Made by a program: the position numbers and the translations under genes | The notes under the pieces: generated by a model | Database searches by the model: none | Told to the model about the DNA's origin: nothing | The model's input: the letters and a program-made list of their open reading frames with translations, nothing else | From: Adiantum capillus-veneris | Lineage: Eukaryota; Streptophyta; Polypodiopsida; Polypodiales; Pteridaceae | NCBI GenBank assembly: GCA_014529385.2 | Contig: CM043958.1 | Span: forward strand, 138,612,398 to 138,676,397 | Direction: 5' to 3' | DNA length: 64,000 bases | In this document: piece after piece, positions 12,538-22,613 of the stretch | Layout: each line of letters opens with the position of its first letter | Position numbering within the stretch: the first letter of the stretch is position 1

Positions 12538-12790
12538 ATGGACTCCGATGTGGAAATGAAAGATCAAGTTTTCTACTTGTCTTTGTCTTCTCATAGTGAT
12601 TATGAAAGTGATTTGAAAGTCTTGCTAGAGGAATTTAAAGATGTTTTTCCTATTGATTTTCCAAAAGGTTTACCTTCTAAAAGAGGTGAATTAGATCATG
12701 CTATTCATTTAGTTAAAGATGCAAAGCCTGTCTGTAAACCACCTTATAGATTAAGACAAGCACAACACTTAGAAGTAGAAAAGTAAGTGC
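12538..12790 (+). pseudogene. Ty3/gypsy reverse transcriptase, N-terminal part
   Basis: The frame carries LLEEFKDVFPIDFPKGLPSK, then DHAIHLVKDAKPVCKPPYRL, the conserved start of gypsy RT (F.DVFP..LP.GLPP.R...H.IDL..GA.P...PYR). It stops at 12784. The catalytic palm, including the YxDD motif, is missing: the sequence passes within about 60 bases to the RT thumb region. The element therefore lost roughly 150 RT codons by internal deletion. Confidence 0.9.
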
Positions 12791-12824
12791 AAGACTATGT
12801 AGTTAAAAATAAAATAGACTTAAG

Positions 12825-13345
12825 AACCTAGAAGAGATGTAGATCTTCTTAGGAATGTTTGGATTCTATCATAGGTTCATTATGCCAAGGTAGCAGTCAC
12901 ATGATTGGCCAACTCAAAGGAAAGAGAAAAACCTTTGAGTGGGGGAAAAATCAAAAGAAAAGTAAGAAAAAATTAAAGGTAGCAATAGCTATAGCTCCAA
13001 TTTTATACATAATGGATCCCAATAAACCCTTTATGGTCAAGAGGGTCGACCAATAGCATTTGAAAGTAAAAAGCTAGACCATTCACGACAAAATTACTCA
13101 GTATATGAGAGGGAGTTGTATGCTATTGTCCATGCATTGAAGAAATGGAAGCACTATTTATATGGTGCTAATGTTATGATAATGTTTGATTAGGAAAGCA
13201 TTAAGTGGCTTTCTAAACAAATAGAATTGAAAGGTCGGAAGGCCATATGGGTTGAACTCTTACAAAATTTTGATTATGAGCTTAGGTATCACAAAGGGAA
13301 ATACAATGTGGTAGCAGATTCCCTTCGCATGATGCCTATAATAAA
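12825..13345 (+). pseudogene. Ty3/gypsy RT connection and RNase H
   Basis: IFLGMFGFYHRFI (about 12845) is the FLGL..YYRRFI motif of the RT thumb. APILYIMDPNKPFMVK begins RNase H, followed in another frame by PIAFESKKLDHSRQNYSVYE and RELYAIVHALKKWKHYLYG. The segment from 13227 ends ELLQNFDYELRYHKGKYNVV, matching the gypsy RNase H C-terminus W...L..FDY.I.Y..GK.NVVADALSR, with the final ALSR now SLRM. At least two frame shifts and a stop break it. Confidence 0.9.
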
Positions 13346-13499
13346 TGAATTGAGTTTTAGTCGATTCAATAGTGATCTACTTGAATTGTTTAGAGGGAAA
13401 TTACAAGTTGACCCTGCATATTCCAACATATGGGAAACCATTCAGAAGGGGATCCAGAACAAGATGTTTCAAGTGAGAATGAAGCATTGATGGGTGCTT

Positions 13500-14420
13500 T
13501 AGAGGGATTCAAGTGGAAGAATTTTTCCATAGATGATGGCTATCTACTCTACAAAGGTAGAGTATGTGTCCCAAAAGATGACGAGATTAGGTGATAGATA
13601 CTCTATGATTGTCATGATAATCCAAGTGCGGGACACCCAAGTGTGAACAAGACTTGTAGTCTTGTTAAGAGGCAATCTTATTGGTATGGTATGTATAAGG
13701 TCATCCTAGAATATGTACTTAAATTTGGTAAATGCCAAATCAATAAGGCTAAAAGTATTAAGATGAAAGGATTACTCTATCCATTAAATATTCCTTTAGG
13801 AAAATGAGAGAGTATCTCCATGGATTTTATAGTTGGATTACCTAGAACACAGAGGGAATACGACTCTATGTGGGTGATAGTGGATAGATTAACCAAAATG
13901 TCTAGGCTTATTCCAATCAAATCTAATATTGAAAACACCTAAATTAGCTAGTTTGTTTGTAGAAAACCTCCATCCACTATATGTTTTACCAGAAGACATT
14001 GTGTCAGAGACAGGAAGTTTAATAGCCATTTTTGGAGAGCTATGTTTAAGAGATTAGACACTAAACTAAGCATGAGTACACTTGAGTATCCTCAAATAGA
14101 TGGTCAGATTGAAGGAGTTAATCAAATTTTAGAAGATATGCTACAAGCATATGTAAGGAAATGGAAAACTAATTGAGAAAAGTACGTACCTATAGTAGAG
14201 TTTTCATATAATAGTGCTAATCACTCTTCCTCTAGATATAGTCCATTTATGTTAATGTATGGGTTTCAGCCTAGAGCTCTTTATGTAGTAGGATTGCAAA
14301 AGGAAAAGGTTCAGGCAGCTAAAGACTTTTTAGAAGACATGAATGAAATGCTTTAAAAAGGCTCAAGATAGAGCAAATACATATAGTGAACTGCATAGAA
14401 GGCCTCTTACCTTTGAGGAA
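13500..14420 (+). pseudogene. Ty3/gypsy integrase
   Basis: Reading across frames gives the HHCC zinc domain (HDNPSAGHPSVNKT, YVLKFGKCQINKAK, with the first Cys of CxxC replaced), then the catalytic core: [20 protein letters not shown] with the first Asp, and [15 protein letters not shown]. Later text (LKVPEKS) belongs to the C-terminal part. The D,D35E core can be followed but is interrupted by many stops, so no active integrase remains. Confidence 0.88.
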
Positions 14421-14654
14421 GGGGAGCAAGTCTATTTAAAAGTGCCTGAAAAGTCTAAAACCATGAAGACAGAACCATGTCCAATATTATGACCAAGGTA
14501 TTGTTGACCTTTCACAATATTAAATAAAGTTGGAGATATGGCTTACAAACTCCAATTACTTTAGACAAGTGGCATACATTCGCCAGTATTCCACATACAT
14601 AGACTAAAAAAAGTTGGGACAATTTGATAATCTTATTCAAGATGATCAGATAGT

Positions 14655-14850
14655 GGAACTCATAGATACTCAATCTCTTCCACATGAGCCAGAGAAAATA
14701 CTAGACACTAGAGAAAAAAGAACTAGAAATACAATTTATAAAGATGTTTAGTTAAGTGGAATATTGTGATGAAGAGAGTTCCACATGGGAGCGAGTAAGC
14801 ACTCTTAGAAAAAGGTTCCCCAACTTTTGTAATCTTTCGAGTCCAATGGA
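14655..14850 (+). pseudogene. Integrase C-terminal chromodomain
   Basis: ILDTREKRTRNTIYKDV is followed, after a frame change, by EESSTWERVSTLRKRFPNF. This is the chromodomain pattern at the end of chromovirus integrases (ILD.R....R......LVKW.....EATWE....L...FP.F). It places the element in the chromovirus branch of Ty3/gypsy, whose chromodomain steers integration towards heterochromatin. Confidence 0.82.
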
Positions 14851-14873
14851 ATTGTCAAGGAAAAAAATTCTTC

Positions 14874-14888
14874 TTAAGGGGGAAGGAA
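14874..14888 (+). promoter_or_regulatory. Polypurine tract of the chromovirus
   Basis: AAGGGGGAAGGAA immediately precedes TGTGAAGTCTCC, the inferred 3' LTR start. It would prime plus-strand DNA synthesis. Confidence 0.8.
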
Positions 14889-15084
14889 TGTGAAGTCTCC
14901 TATGGTTTGGGGCATGTGCACATCAAAGGCTAGGGGTTATGGCAAAGTGTGGGGGCCGCCTCTAAATGGATAAGGATTATTAAAAATTCAAAGTCTCGGC
15001 AATTATAGGAGATTGCCCATGCATCTCAATGGCAACTCCATGAAGAGGGGTCCGACAAAGACTAGTGTGTGCAACAATATATGT

Positions 15085-15142
<58 letters not shown>

Positions 15143-15270
15143 CATAGCTTTGACAGATAGCCCATGACTAGCCCAAAACACTCGAAATAGATAGCAAGAA
15201 TAGCCCATGCATCTCAATGGCAAGGCCATGAAGAGGGTTGTGACAGAGCCTAGTGTGCACAGCCTTATAG

Positions 15271-15329
<59 letters not shown>

Positions 15330-15530
15330 ATAGGTCTGACAGATAGCCCGAAACACTTGAAACAAGAATCCCCTATTTTTTGTGATTTTGTTTACCTTAA
15401 TATAACTTTATGTTGTTATTATTCTGCCCTATTTCCCCCCCTTTTTGATCACTTGAAAGGAATATGTGAAGCATGGTTTCCTTTCTACTTATGGTTGTGA
15501 ATACAGTAGGGAGTCTTTCTAGGTAAATAG
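14889..15530 (+). mobile_element. Chromovirus 3' LTR (right end uncertain)
   Basis: The LTR begins TGTGAAGTCTCC directly after the polypurine tract. It contains two copies of a roughly 185-bp unit, each with its own CT microsatellite. I cannot fix the right end because the 5' LTR is not in the window. Confidence 0.6.
14996..15345. repeat. Tandem 185-bp repeat with embedded (CT)n
   Basis: GCCCATGCATCTCAATGGCAA occurs at about 15015 and 15200. Each copy continues through CCATGAAGAGGG, a CTAGTGTG(T/C)GCA phrase, a CT microsatellite (15087-15140 and 15272-15327) and TGACAGATAGCCC. The microsatellite was therefore duplicated as part of a larger LTR segment. Confidence 0.9.
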
Positions 15531-15639
15531 ATACACAAACCTTGCTCTAGAGTCATATCCTTATGTATTTTCCAAAGTTTGTATTTGTATACTTCTTTGA
15601 TGCAAATAAACATCCAAGTGGTCTTGATTGCTATTGACG

Positions 15640-16434
15640 GCTAGGTCAACAACACGGCATAACTCAACAAAGCCTTATTCTCTGAGAGTTATAGAATGCT
15701 ACGGATTATGGTTATAAACATCATTTTTAATAAGTAGCTAGTCTAGTTGCAGAAGCCGGGATGCAATGGCGCTTCTAGATTATAAATACCAGAGAGTGTG
15801 AGCTTCATCCTGGCGCTACTCCCCGCTCATTCATCACATTATAGATCCAACTGCACCATTGCACTAGCCTTGGCAAGAGCTTCGCTCGACGCTAAGCATT
15901 CCTTGCGGAACGGAGCGAACGTGCTCGCGCATCTACGAGCTATCTGCGGTTGTAAGTATATCAAATGATGTCTATTTTCTGCGTGCAAGTAGTCATTAGA
16001 ATCGTGGTAGCAAAAGCTACGCATAGGTACTCACAGATTTTAGTTTTGGGCACTTTAAAAATCCGGCTCTGTCTTTATATGTGTTTCTTGCATATGGATC
16101 TAGAGCTAGGGTTTTGAGTGTAGAGGCTTAGGGACATGTGTATCCTAGTGAGGAGATGGTGTTCCTTAAGTTTCGTATGATTCTGGCATGACTTGATGGG
16201 TTTCCTTCCGTTGTGTGTATGTGGGCTAGGTGGTGTAGTTGAGAGCAGTGAGACTCAAGATTGTAGTTTAGTTGTCCTTCCAGAGTGTTGTGTGTGTAGG
16301 ATGGTCTCAGCCTGACAAGCTAAAGAGATTTCCTCCGTGTGCCTATTGTGTCATCTGTGTCCTCGATTGATATTATGTTGATCTAGGTTGTGTTACATGC
16401 ACTTTATGGCTGGTGTGATTCGCTCCTGCAACAT
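15640..16434 (+). mobile_element. 5' LTR of a second LTR element (left end uncertain)
   Basis: The right end is well placed: CTCCTGCAACA is followed at once by a primer binding site. A TATA-like TATAAATA at 15781 and a C-rich stretch after it fit an LTR promoter and transcription start. The left end is a guess between about 15500 and 15650. The element it belongs to probably continues through the palindrome array into the gag-like ORFs at 23-26 kb, but I have no matching 3' LTR. Confidence 0.5.
15781..15788 (+). promoter_or_regulatory. Putative TATA box
   Basis: TATAAATA about 650 bp upstream of the LTR/primer-site junction, followed by GC-richer sequence with CTACTCCCCGCTCATTC. Confidence 0.45.
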
Positions 16435-16435
16435 T

Positions 16436-16453
16436 GGTGCCATTGCCGGGGAT
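16436..16453 (+). promoter_or_regulatory. Primer binding site, Athila/gypsy type
   Basis: TGGTGCCATTGCCGGGGA closely resembles the TGGCGCCGTTGCCGGGGA primer site of many plant gypsy (Athila/Tat-like) elements, usually ascribed to an aspartate tRNA. It sits two bases after the LTR-ending CA. Confidence 0.8.
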
Positions 16454-16924
16454 GCAAGGACGTAGGTAGGTATTCCCACTAACACTCGTGTGATGGGTGC
16501 TTTCGGTTTGGCTAAAGAAAGCATTTTTCTTAAGTGGATCCGGAAGAGGTTATTTCTGAGATCAAGTGGATAGCCAAGAAGCGTGTGTCTTGCTGAGGGT
16601 CTGCGACTAGGTAGATTTAGTTAGGATTTGTAGATTAGAGTAGCTGTTGTGGTGGGCAAGTAGTTTGTGAGGTGATAAAAGCGATTTCTAGTCTGTGTGT
16701 GGCATTGAAGCGTTTTTCTACTCATAGATGCAAAACCCCATATGATTTATAGGAGTAGCTTTAGGTAAGTGATTTGATTGTGATCTAAAGCTATTCATCA
16801 TCGATCTATTTGCTCAAGTGCTTGTTTGCATTCATGAGCACTGAAAAGTCTGTTTTTGAGGGAAAAATGCAAAAAATGCTTTATATTGACATTTTTTCAT
16901 GACTGATTGGTGTCGTGTATATAA
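16454..16924. other. Leader sequence before the palindrome array
   Basis: No coding potential seen. It lies between a primer binding site and the array and is probably untranslated leader of the LTR element. Confidence 0.4.
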
Positions 16925-18557
16925 GAGGGCACGTGCAAGGGTTCTGTGCTGAAAAACTGTGATTCTCTACACTTGGACTTCATACGCGTATAAAGTCTCA
17001 AGAGCCATCTGGAGACCAAAACTGAAAAATTTGACTGCATTAGTGTGTTTAGAAGGGGGGTTTTACCCCAAGTATACATTGAAACTAGAGTTTTGACCAA
17101 CTCTTGACACCTAAAAGGCAAAAGACGGAGTGTCGAAAACGGTTAAAAGAGAAACTTGAGATTCTAAGCACATTTTTGCATGAAAATTGCTAGAAGTGCT
17201 TGAAATATAGTGCTAGAGGCTTGGGGATGCTTGTGAATGAGTTCTGTCCAAAAATTCTCAGCAGACATCATACGCGTATGAAGTCTCAAGGGTGATTTTG
17301 GCAACAATTTTGAACTTTTGACATTATACCCATCTTGTGCATGTTGTGTTGAGCACACACACCAAGTTTCATGTCATTTGGACTTATAGACTGAGACTTA
17401 AGGGGATTTTACTCTTTCAGAGAATTTCCTTGTAAAATTGATGAATTTAAGCATTTTTGACATGCAAAATCTGTTGTGAGCACATATTCTTCATCTACAC
17501 ACTAAGGGGCATGTCTGGTAGAAATAAAATTAAAATCTAAGTTGTAGACTTTATACGCGTATGAAGTCTCATAGGCCAGATCTGAGGTCAAAAGTTACAA
17601 TTGAGTGTACCCTTGTGATCGACAGCATTTAGGAAGCATATACGCCAAATTTCATCAAATTTGGATCACTTTTGAGCTTCCAAAGACCATAAGATGCATA
17701 TAAGCAAGTGAATTCCTATATTGGCCTTAACTTGCTAAAAAAGTATCAAAATTGAATTTTGAAACTTGTTGTGAGTTGCCAGTATAGTGAGGAACCTTTG
17801 GAGTGAAATTCACTTCATTTTGATTAGTTGGACACCATACGCGTATGAAGTCTAAAGGGCACTTTTAGAGACCAAAATTGAAATCTGAGCATATCAGGGT
17901 GTAAAGAACCAAAAGACAAGCTCATAGACCAAATTTTGTCAAACTCTGAGCACATAGACTTTATACGCGTATGAAGTCCCAAGGCCAGATCTGAAAGTCA
18001 AATTTCAATTTTGACCACATAGGGGGTTTGGAAATGATGTGTTAAGCTTTCTTGCAAAATTTCAACTCATTTGGACACATACTTTTGCACTTAAAGAGGA
18101 TTTTGCTGATATAAGACTGTAAAGGTGAAAAAGAGGTGATTTTGAGCAATTTTGATATCCAAAATTTGCTTTGATCACATATTCTTGTTGTATGCATCAA
18201 GGAGTACCTTGGGTAGAAATCTAAGTGAGTTCTGAGCCAAAAGACTTTATACATGTATAAAGTCTCATAGGCTATATTTGGGTCAAAACAGACATTTGAG
18301 TATACTCAGTGTCCTAAAGCATAAAACAAGTCCCTAGCCAAAATTTCATAGAATTTGGAGCTCATTTTGGCTTGCAAAGAGCAAAAGAAAAAAAACTGCA
18401 GATTTAGGCTTATATTGATCTTAACTTGCTCAAATATATCCAAATTGAATTTTGAAACTTTCTGAGAGTTGCTTGAGTGATAAGGTATCAGTGGAACAAA
18501 AGTCACCTCATTCTGCGACAAAAGACTTTATATGTATATAATGTCTCAAGTGTCAAA
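16925..18557. repeat. Palindrome array, left 1.63-kb direct repeat
   Basis: Seven copies of a 22-bp palindrome (half-site GACTTTATACG plus its mirror) start at 16976, 17264, 17547, 17831, 17957, 18243 and 18524. The spacings are 288, 283, 284, 126, 286 and 281 bp. Sequence between palindromes is related but diverged, with a recurring CCAAATTTCATCAAATTTGGA-like phrase about 100 bp after many sites. The whole block is repeated at 20095-21725 at high identity, beginning GGGCACGTGCAAGG here and GGGCATGTGCAAGG there. Confidence 0.93.
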
Positions 18558-19608
18558 ATAAAATGATAAAAGTGACTTTCTGGTGGGTGGGGTGCCAAGA
18601 TTGCTAGGGAATGTAGTTGCAAGAGTTAAGGTTCTTTTGCAAGCAATGAAAATCAAAATCCCTGAGTGAAAAAAGGAGGGTCCCTTGAACAAAGGAATGT
18701 CAAGGATGGAAGCTTCTATGGAAGAAATGACCAGGGAAATTTTGATGTGGTTTTTGAGTGGTGACCCATAAAGCTTGAGGATATTTTCAAGACTCTCAGG
18801 GGAGCCTTGCAAGATTCCAAAGGCATCATCGATGTATCTTTCGAAAAAGAGGAGAGAGGGATGGGAGGGGAGGTTGATACTATCCTCTAAATGACATAGA
18901 AAAAGGCAAGCATAGATGTCAACAAAATTGGAACCCATGGCAGTACCTTTTATTTGTTGCCAACAATTACCCTGGAAGCAGATGTAGTGGTGCTTAAGGA
19001 CAAGAGAGGCCAAAGAAAGGATGAGACTCGTTTTGGTGAAGGAAAAATGGTGCTGGATAGAGTCGGAGAGGGCAAGCAAACCTTGTTGGACCGGAATGAT
19101 AGGGTATACATATTCCACAGCAAATGTGAAAAGAAGGACATTCGAAGGAAGGACCAGAGAGGACATATCCTTGATGAGTGAGAAAGAGTCTTTAAGGTGT
19201 TGTTTCTTTGTGAGAAGGATAGGAAGAAGCTGGTAGTGAAGCCAAATAGAGGTATGCTCCAAAACATATCCTTTGTGAAAGCAAATGGGGCGTCCTACTA
19301 AGGAGGGTTTGTGGATTTTAGGAATCAAAAAGAAAGGACAAGGTTTGGGTTCAGAAGAAAGAGGCCTAAGGATAAAAACCCGCTCTTTAGATGAAAGAAG
19401 AGCGCTATTGGCAAGAATGGAGGAGAGAAGAGAGGAGACAAAGGAGAGGGGAGCTGAAACCACATGGGTGTAGGTAGAGGAATCTAGGATATGATTGGAA
19501 GCTTCCTCTACATACCAGGATTTGGGTAAGATGACAGGTCCTAAATTTTTGTCACATCTGGCTTGATGATAATAGAAGGATCATTTTTTAAGGAAAGAAA
19601 GGATTTCT
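18558..19608 (-). pseudogene. Penelope-like element reverse transcriptase
   Basis: A 305-residue frame (19463 to 18549) carries FFLIPKIHKPSLVGRPI (residues 44-60), GTAMGSNFVDIYACLFL (173-189) and FFERYIDDAFGI (206-217), the signatures of PLE reverse transcriptases. Upstream, across a frame break near 19550, comes IIIKPD...LGPVILPKSWYV, the PLE motif usually seen as I.PADKNLGPVV. The RT motif A region reads TFAVEYVYPIIP, where an Asp is expected in place of the Ala. The protein ends abruptly at the array boundary, so thumb and any GIY-YIG endonuclease are missing. This copy is dead. I am confident of the family. Confidence 0.92.
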
Positions 19609-20094
19609 TTAGAAAAGAAGAAGGTGAAAAGCGAGAAGAAGAGAATGAATTTTTCCAACAAGAGTTAAGTTGTGAAGAGAGAGAGAAGGAAATATTTTTG
19701 AGATAAAGAGAGGGAGCTGGTGGGTACCATGAGGCATTGGGGGGGGGGGGAAAGGAGTTGGGGGTGGAGCGACTTCTTTAAAAAAGAGCTTGAGTTGGTA
19801 GCTTCTTTCTAAGTTCGCTAGAGAATGTTTTAACGAGGAGAGAGTAGGAGGGGAGGGGGGAGGAATATATTTAAGGCCTAAACCAAGAGTTTTATTTTCA
19901 CAAAGAGAGAGAGCACGATTCGAGAGGTTGTGGCAAGCTAAGTTTGTGACTTTGTTTTCTAATTCATACATCGATTGCTTTCCTAGAATGATCACTTTGA
20001 AAAGAGAAGGGTTAGTAAGAGGAAGCCAATACTTGAATCTTCTCTTAGAGACACCATTAGGGGAAAGAGTGGAGCGAGGCGTTTTGGGGAAGTG
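19609..20094 (-). pseudogene. Penelope-like element N-terminal region
   Basis: Upstream of the RT and on the same strand, this frame contains CHNLSNRALSLCENKTLGLG followed by LKYIPPPSPP. This matches the conserved PLE N-terminal block (NLS...L......L..GLKFIPTP) that precedes RT. A proline-rich stretch follows. A frameshift near 19610 separates it from the RT frame. The coding match begins close to 20094, where the right-hand direct repeat starts, so this is probably the 5' limit of the surviving PLE segment. Confidence 0.85.
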
Positions 20095-22080
20095 GGCATG
20101 TGCAAGGGTTCTGTGCTGAAAGACTGTAATTCTGTAAACTTGGACTTTATACATGTATAAAGTCTCAAGTGCTATCTAAAGACCAAAACTGAAAAATTTG
20201 ACTGCACCAGTGTGTTGAGAAGGGGGGTTTTACTCCAAGTATACATTGAAACTAGAGTTTTGACCAACTCTTGACACCACAAAGGCAAAAGGCGGAGTGT
20301 CGAAAACGGGAAAAAGAGAAACTTGAGATTCTGAGCATATTTTTTGCATGAAAATTGCTAGAAGTGCTTGAAATATAGTGCTAGAGGCTTGGGGATGCTT
20401 GTGAATGAGTTTTATACAAAAATTCATCAGCAGACATTATACGTGTATGAAGTCTCAAGGGTGATTTTGGTAATAATTTTGAACTTTTGACATTATACCC
20501 ATCTTGTGCATGTTGTGTTGAGCACACACCTCTAGTTTCATGTGATTTGGACTTATAGATTGAGAGTTAAGGGGATTTTACTCTTTCAGAGAATTTCCTT
20601 GTCAAGTTGATGATTTTAAGCATTTTTGACATCCAAAATCTATTGTGAGCACATATTCTTGATCTACACACTAAGGGGCATGTCTGGTAGAAATAAAATT
20701 AAAATCTAAGCAGGAGACTTTAAATGCGTATGAAGTCTCATAGGCCAGATCTGAGGTCAAAAGTTACAATTGAGTATACCCTTGTGATCTATAGCATTTA
20801 GGAAGCATATAGGCCAAATTTCATCAAATTTGGATCACTTATGAGCTTCCAAAGACCATAAGACGCATATAGGCAAGTGAATGCATGTATTGGCCTTAAC
20901 TTGCTAAAAAAGTATCAAAATTGAATTATGAAACTTGTTGTGAGTTGCCAGTATAGTGAGGAACCTCTGGAGTGAAATTCACTTCATTTTGATAAGTTAG
21001 ACATCATACGCGTATGAAGTCTAAAGGGCACTTTTAGAGACCAAAATTGAAATTTGAGCATACCAAGGTGTAAAGCACCACAAGACAAGCTCACAGACCT
21101 ATGTCTGTCAAATTCTGAGCACATATAGACTTTATATGCATATGAAGTCTCAAGACCAGGTCTACAAATTTCAATTTTGACCACATAGGGGGTTTGGAAA
21201 TGATGTGTTAAGCTTGCTTGCAAAATTTAAGTCATTTGGACACGTACTTTTGCACTTAAAGTGAATTTTGCAGATACAAGACTGTAAAGGTGAAAAAGAG
21301 GTGATTTTGAGCAATTTTGATATCCAAAATTTGCTGTGATCACATATTCTTGTTGTATGCATCAAGGAGTACCTTGGGTAGAAATCTAAGTGAATTCTGA
21401 GCCAAAAGACTTTATACGAGTATAAAGTCTCATAGGCCATATTTGGGTCAAAAGAGACATTTGAGTATACCTCAATGTCCTAGAGTATAAAACAAGTCCC
21501 TAGCCAAAATTTCATAGAATTTGGAGCTCATTTGGGCTTGCAAAGAGCAAAAGACAGAAAACTGGAGATTCAGGCTTATATTGATCTTAACTTGCTCAAA
21601 ATATGTCCAAAGTGAATTTTGAAACTTTCTTAGAGTTGCTTGAGTGATAAGGAATCAGTGGAACAAAAGTCACCTCATTCTTCCACAAAAGACTTTATAC
21701 GCATATAATGTCTCAAGTGTGAAAATAAAGGTCAAATTCAGAAACTGAAACTTGCAGTGGGTAGAGGACATCAAGGAGAGCTCACATACCAAATTTTGTC
21801 AAATTTTGAGCACATAGACTTCATATGCGTATGATGTCTCTAGCCCTAATTTGGAGGTGAAAACTCACAGTGAGCTTCTAGAAGTGTTAAGCACTATAAA
21901 GTAAGCCTAGTGACCAAGTTTCAACAAATTTGGGTCACATTTGGTGAAGGTACAAGAAAAAATGCTTGATCTTGAAACTGTTTTGAGCGCTGTTTTAAGT
22001 ACAGTTCACCAAAACTGCTCTAACTTTTGATAGACAAGTCCAAATTGAGTCGAGTATAGCCAGGATGAAAGCTTGCCGGC
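20095..22080. repeat. Palindrome array, right direct repeat and extension
   Basis: Eight palindromes start at 20143, 20433, 20716, 21000, 21128, 21408, 21691 and 21817. The spacings are 290, 283, 284, 128, 280, 283 and 126 bp, reproducing the left array. Positions 20095-21725 align with 16925-18557, and the alignment stops exactly where the PLE segment begins on the left side. From 21725 to about 22080 the array continues with one further palindrome and related text. Confidence 0.93.
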
Positions 22081-22190
22081 AATAGGAATATTTTATGCAC
22101 TAAAGCGAGCAAAACTTATCATTCAATGAAAAAGGTGTGAAGAGAAAAAGGATGGGGAGGGGGGGAAGGGGGGAGGGAAGGGGAACAAGA

Positions 22191-22244
22191 GAATTAACAC
22201 TAAACGTGTTTCGATATTACAAAGCTCATCAGTCGTGTTAATTC
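22191..22244 (-). ncRNA. Hammerhead ribozyme-like motif (probably inactive)
   Basis: Reverse-strand RNA shows a perfect 10-bp stem I (GAATTAACAC with GTGTTAATTC), the CUGAUGA box (22232-22226), CGAAAC (22213-22208), a two-base-pair stem III and a GUU cleavage triplet with predicted cleavage between 22203 and 22202. Stem II keeps only G-C and U-A around a C-U mismatch (22224/22214), one substitution away from a GCU/AGC stem. A G-A mismatch lies at the base of stem I. Minimal hammerheads with very short stem III are documented in Penelope-like elements, and this one lies 3' of PLE coding sequence on the same strand. Confidence 0.82.
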
Positions 22245-22587
22245 TTTTACAAGGGTTGGGGGCTTTTAAATAAGGGTTGGGGGTTCCAAACTCAAAGTGG
22301 GTACCAAGGTGAGGATTAAGAGGAGGGTAGAAGTATAATTGGTACAAAGAAGTAAATATTGGCATCTTTTGGTACAAAGAAGTAAGTATATGCTTTATTT
22401 AGTACTAAGTGCACCATTTGGGGGATCATATCAAGATAAGGGAGGCTAGAATGATGAAGGAAAAAATTTCAAAAATAGGGGGAGAAATCATTTATTTTAG
22501 GGAGGTACTGAAAAGGAAAAATATAGGATACGAAAATAAAATAAAATCATGACACCAAACTAAGAGGGGTTGTGTGTGTGTGGTGAT

Positions 22588-22613
22588 GGGGGGGGGGGGG
22601 GGGGGGGGGGGGG
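22588..22613. repeat. Poly-G run (26 G)
   Basis: Uninterrupted G run next to a short GT repeat, inside the 3' non-coding part of the second PLE fragment. Confidence 0.95.

Noticed and set aside
3896-15365. Long Leu-Ser, Arg-Glu or Ser-Leu open frames over GA/CT tracts (also at 40.9, 49.3, 56.2 and 61.4 kb)
   Set aside because: They are translations of dinucleotide repeats, not proteins.
18954-19473. Forward-strand ORFs rich in Arg/Glu/Lys
   Set aside because: They are antisense shadows of the Penelope-like RT on the reverse strand.
16925-22080. CRISPR array (regular palindromic repeats with spacers)
   Set aside because: The spacers are about 260 bp and mutually related, the repeats are degenerate, the context is eukaryotic retroelement DNA, and there are no cas genes.
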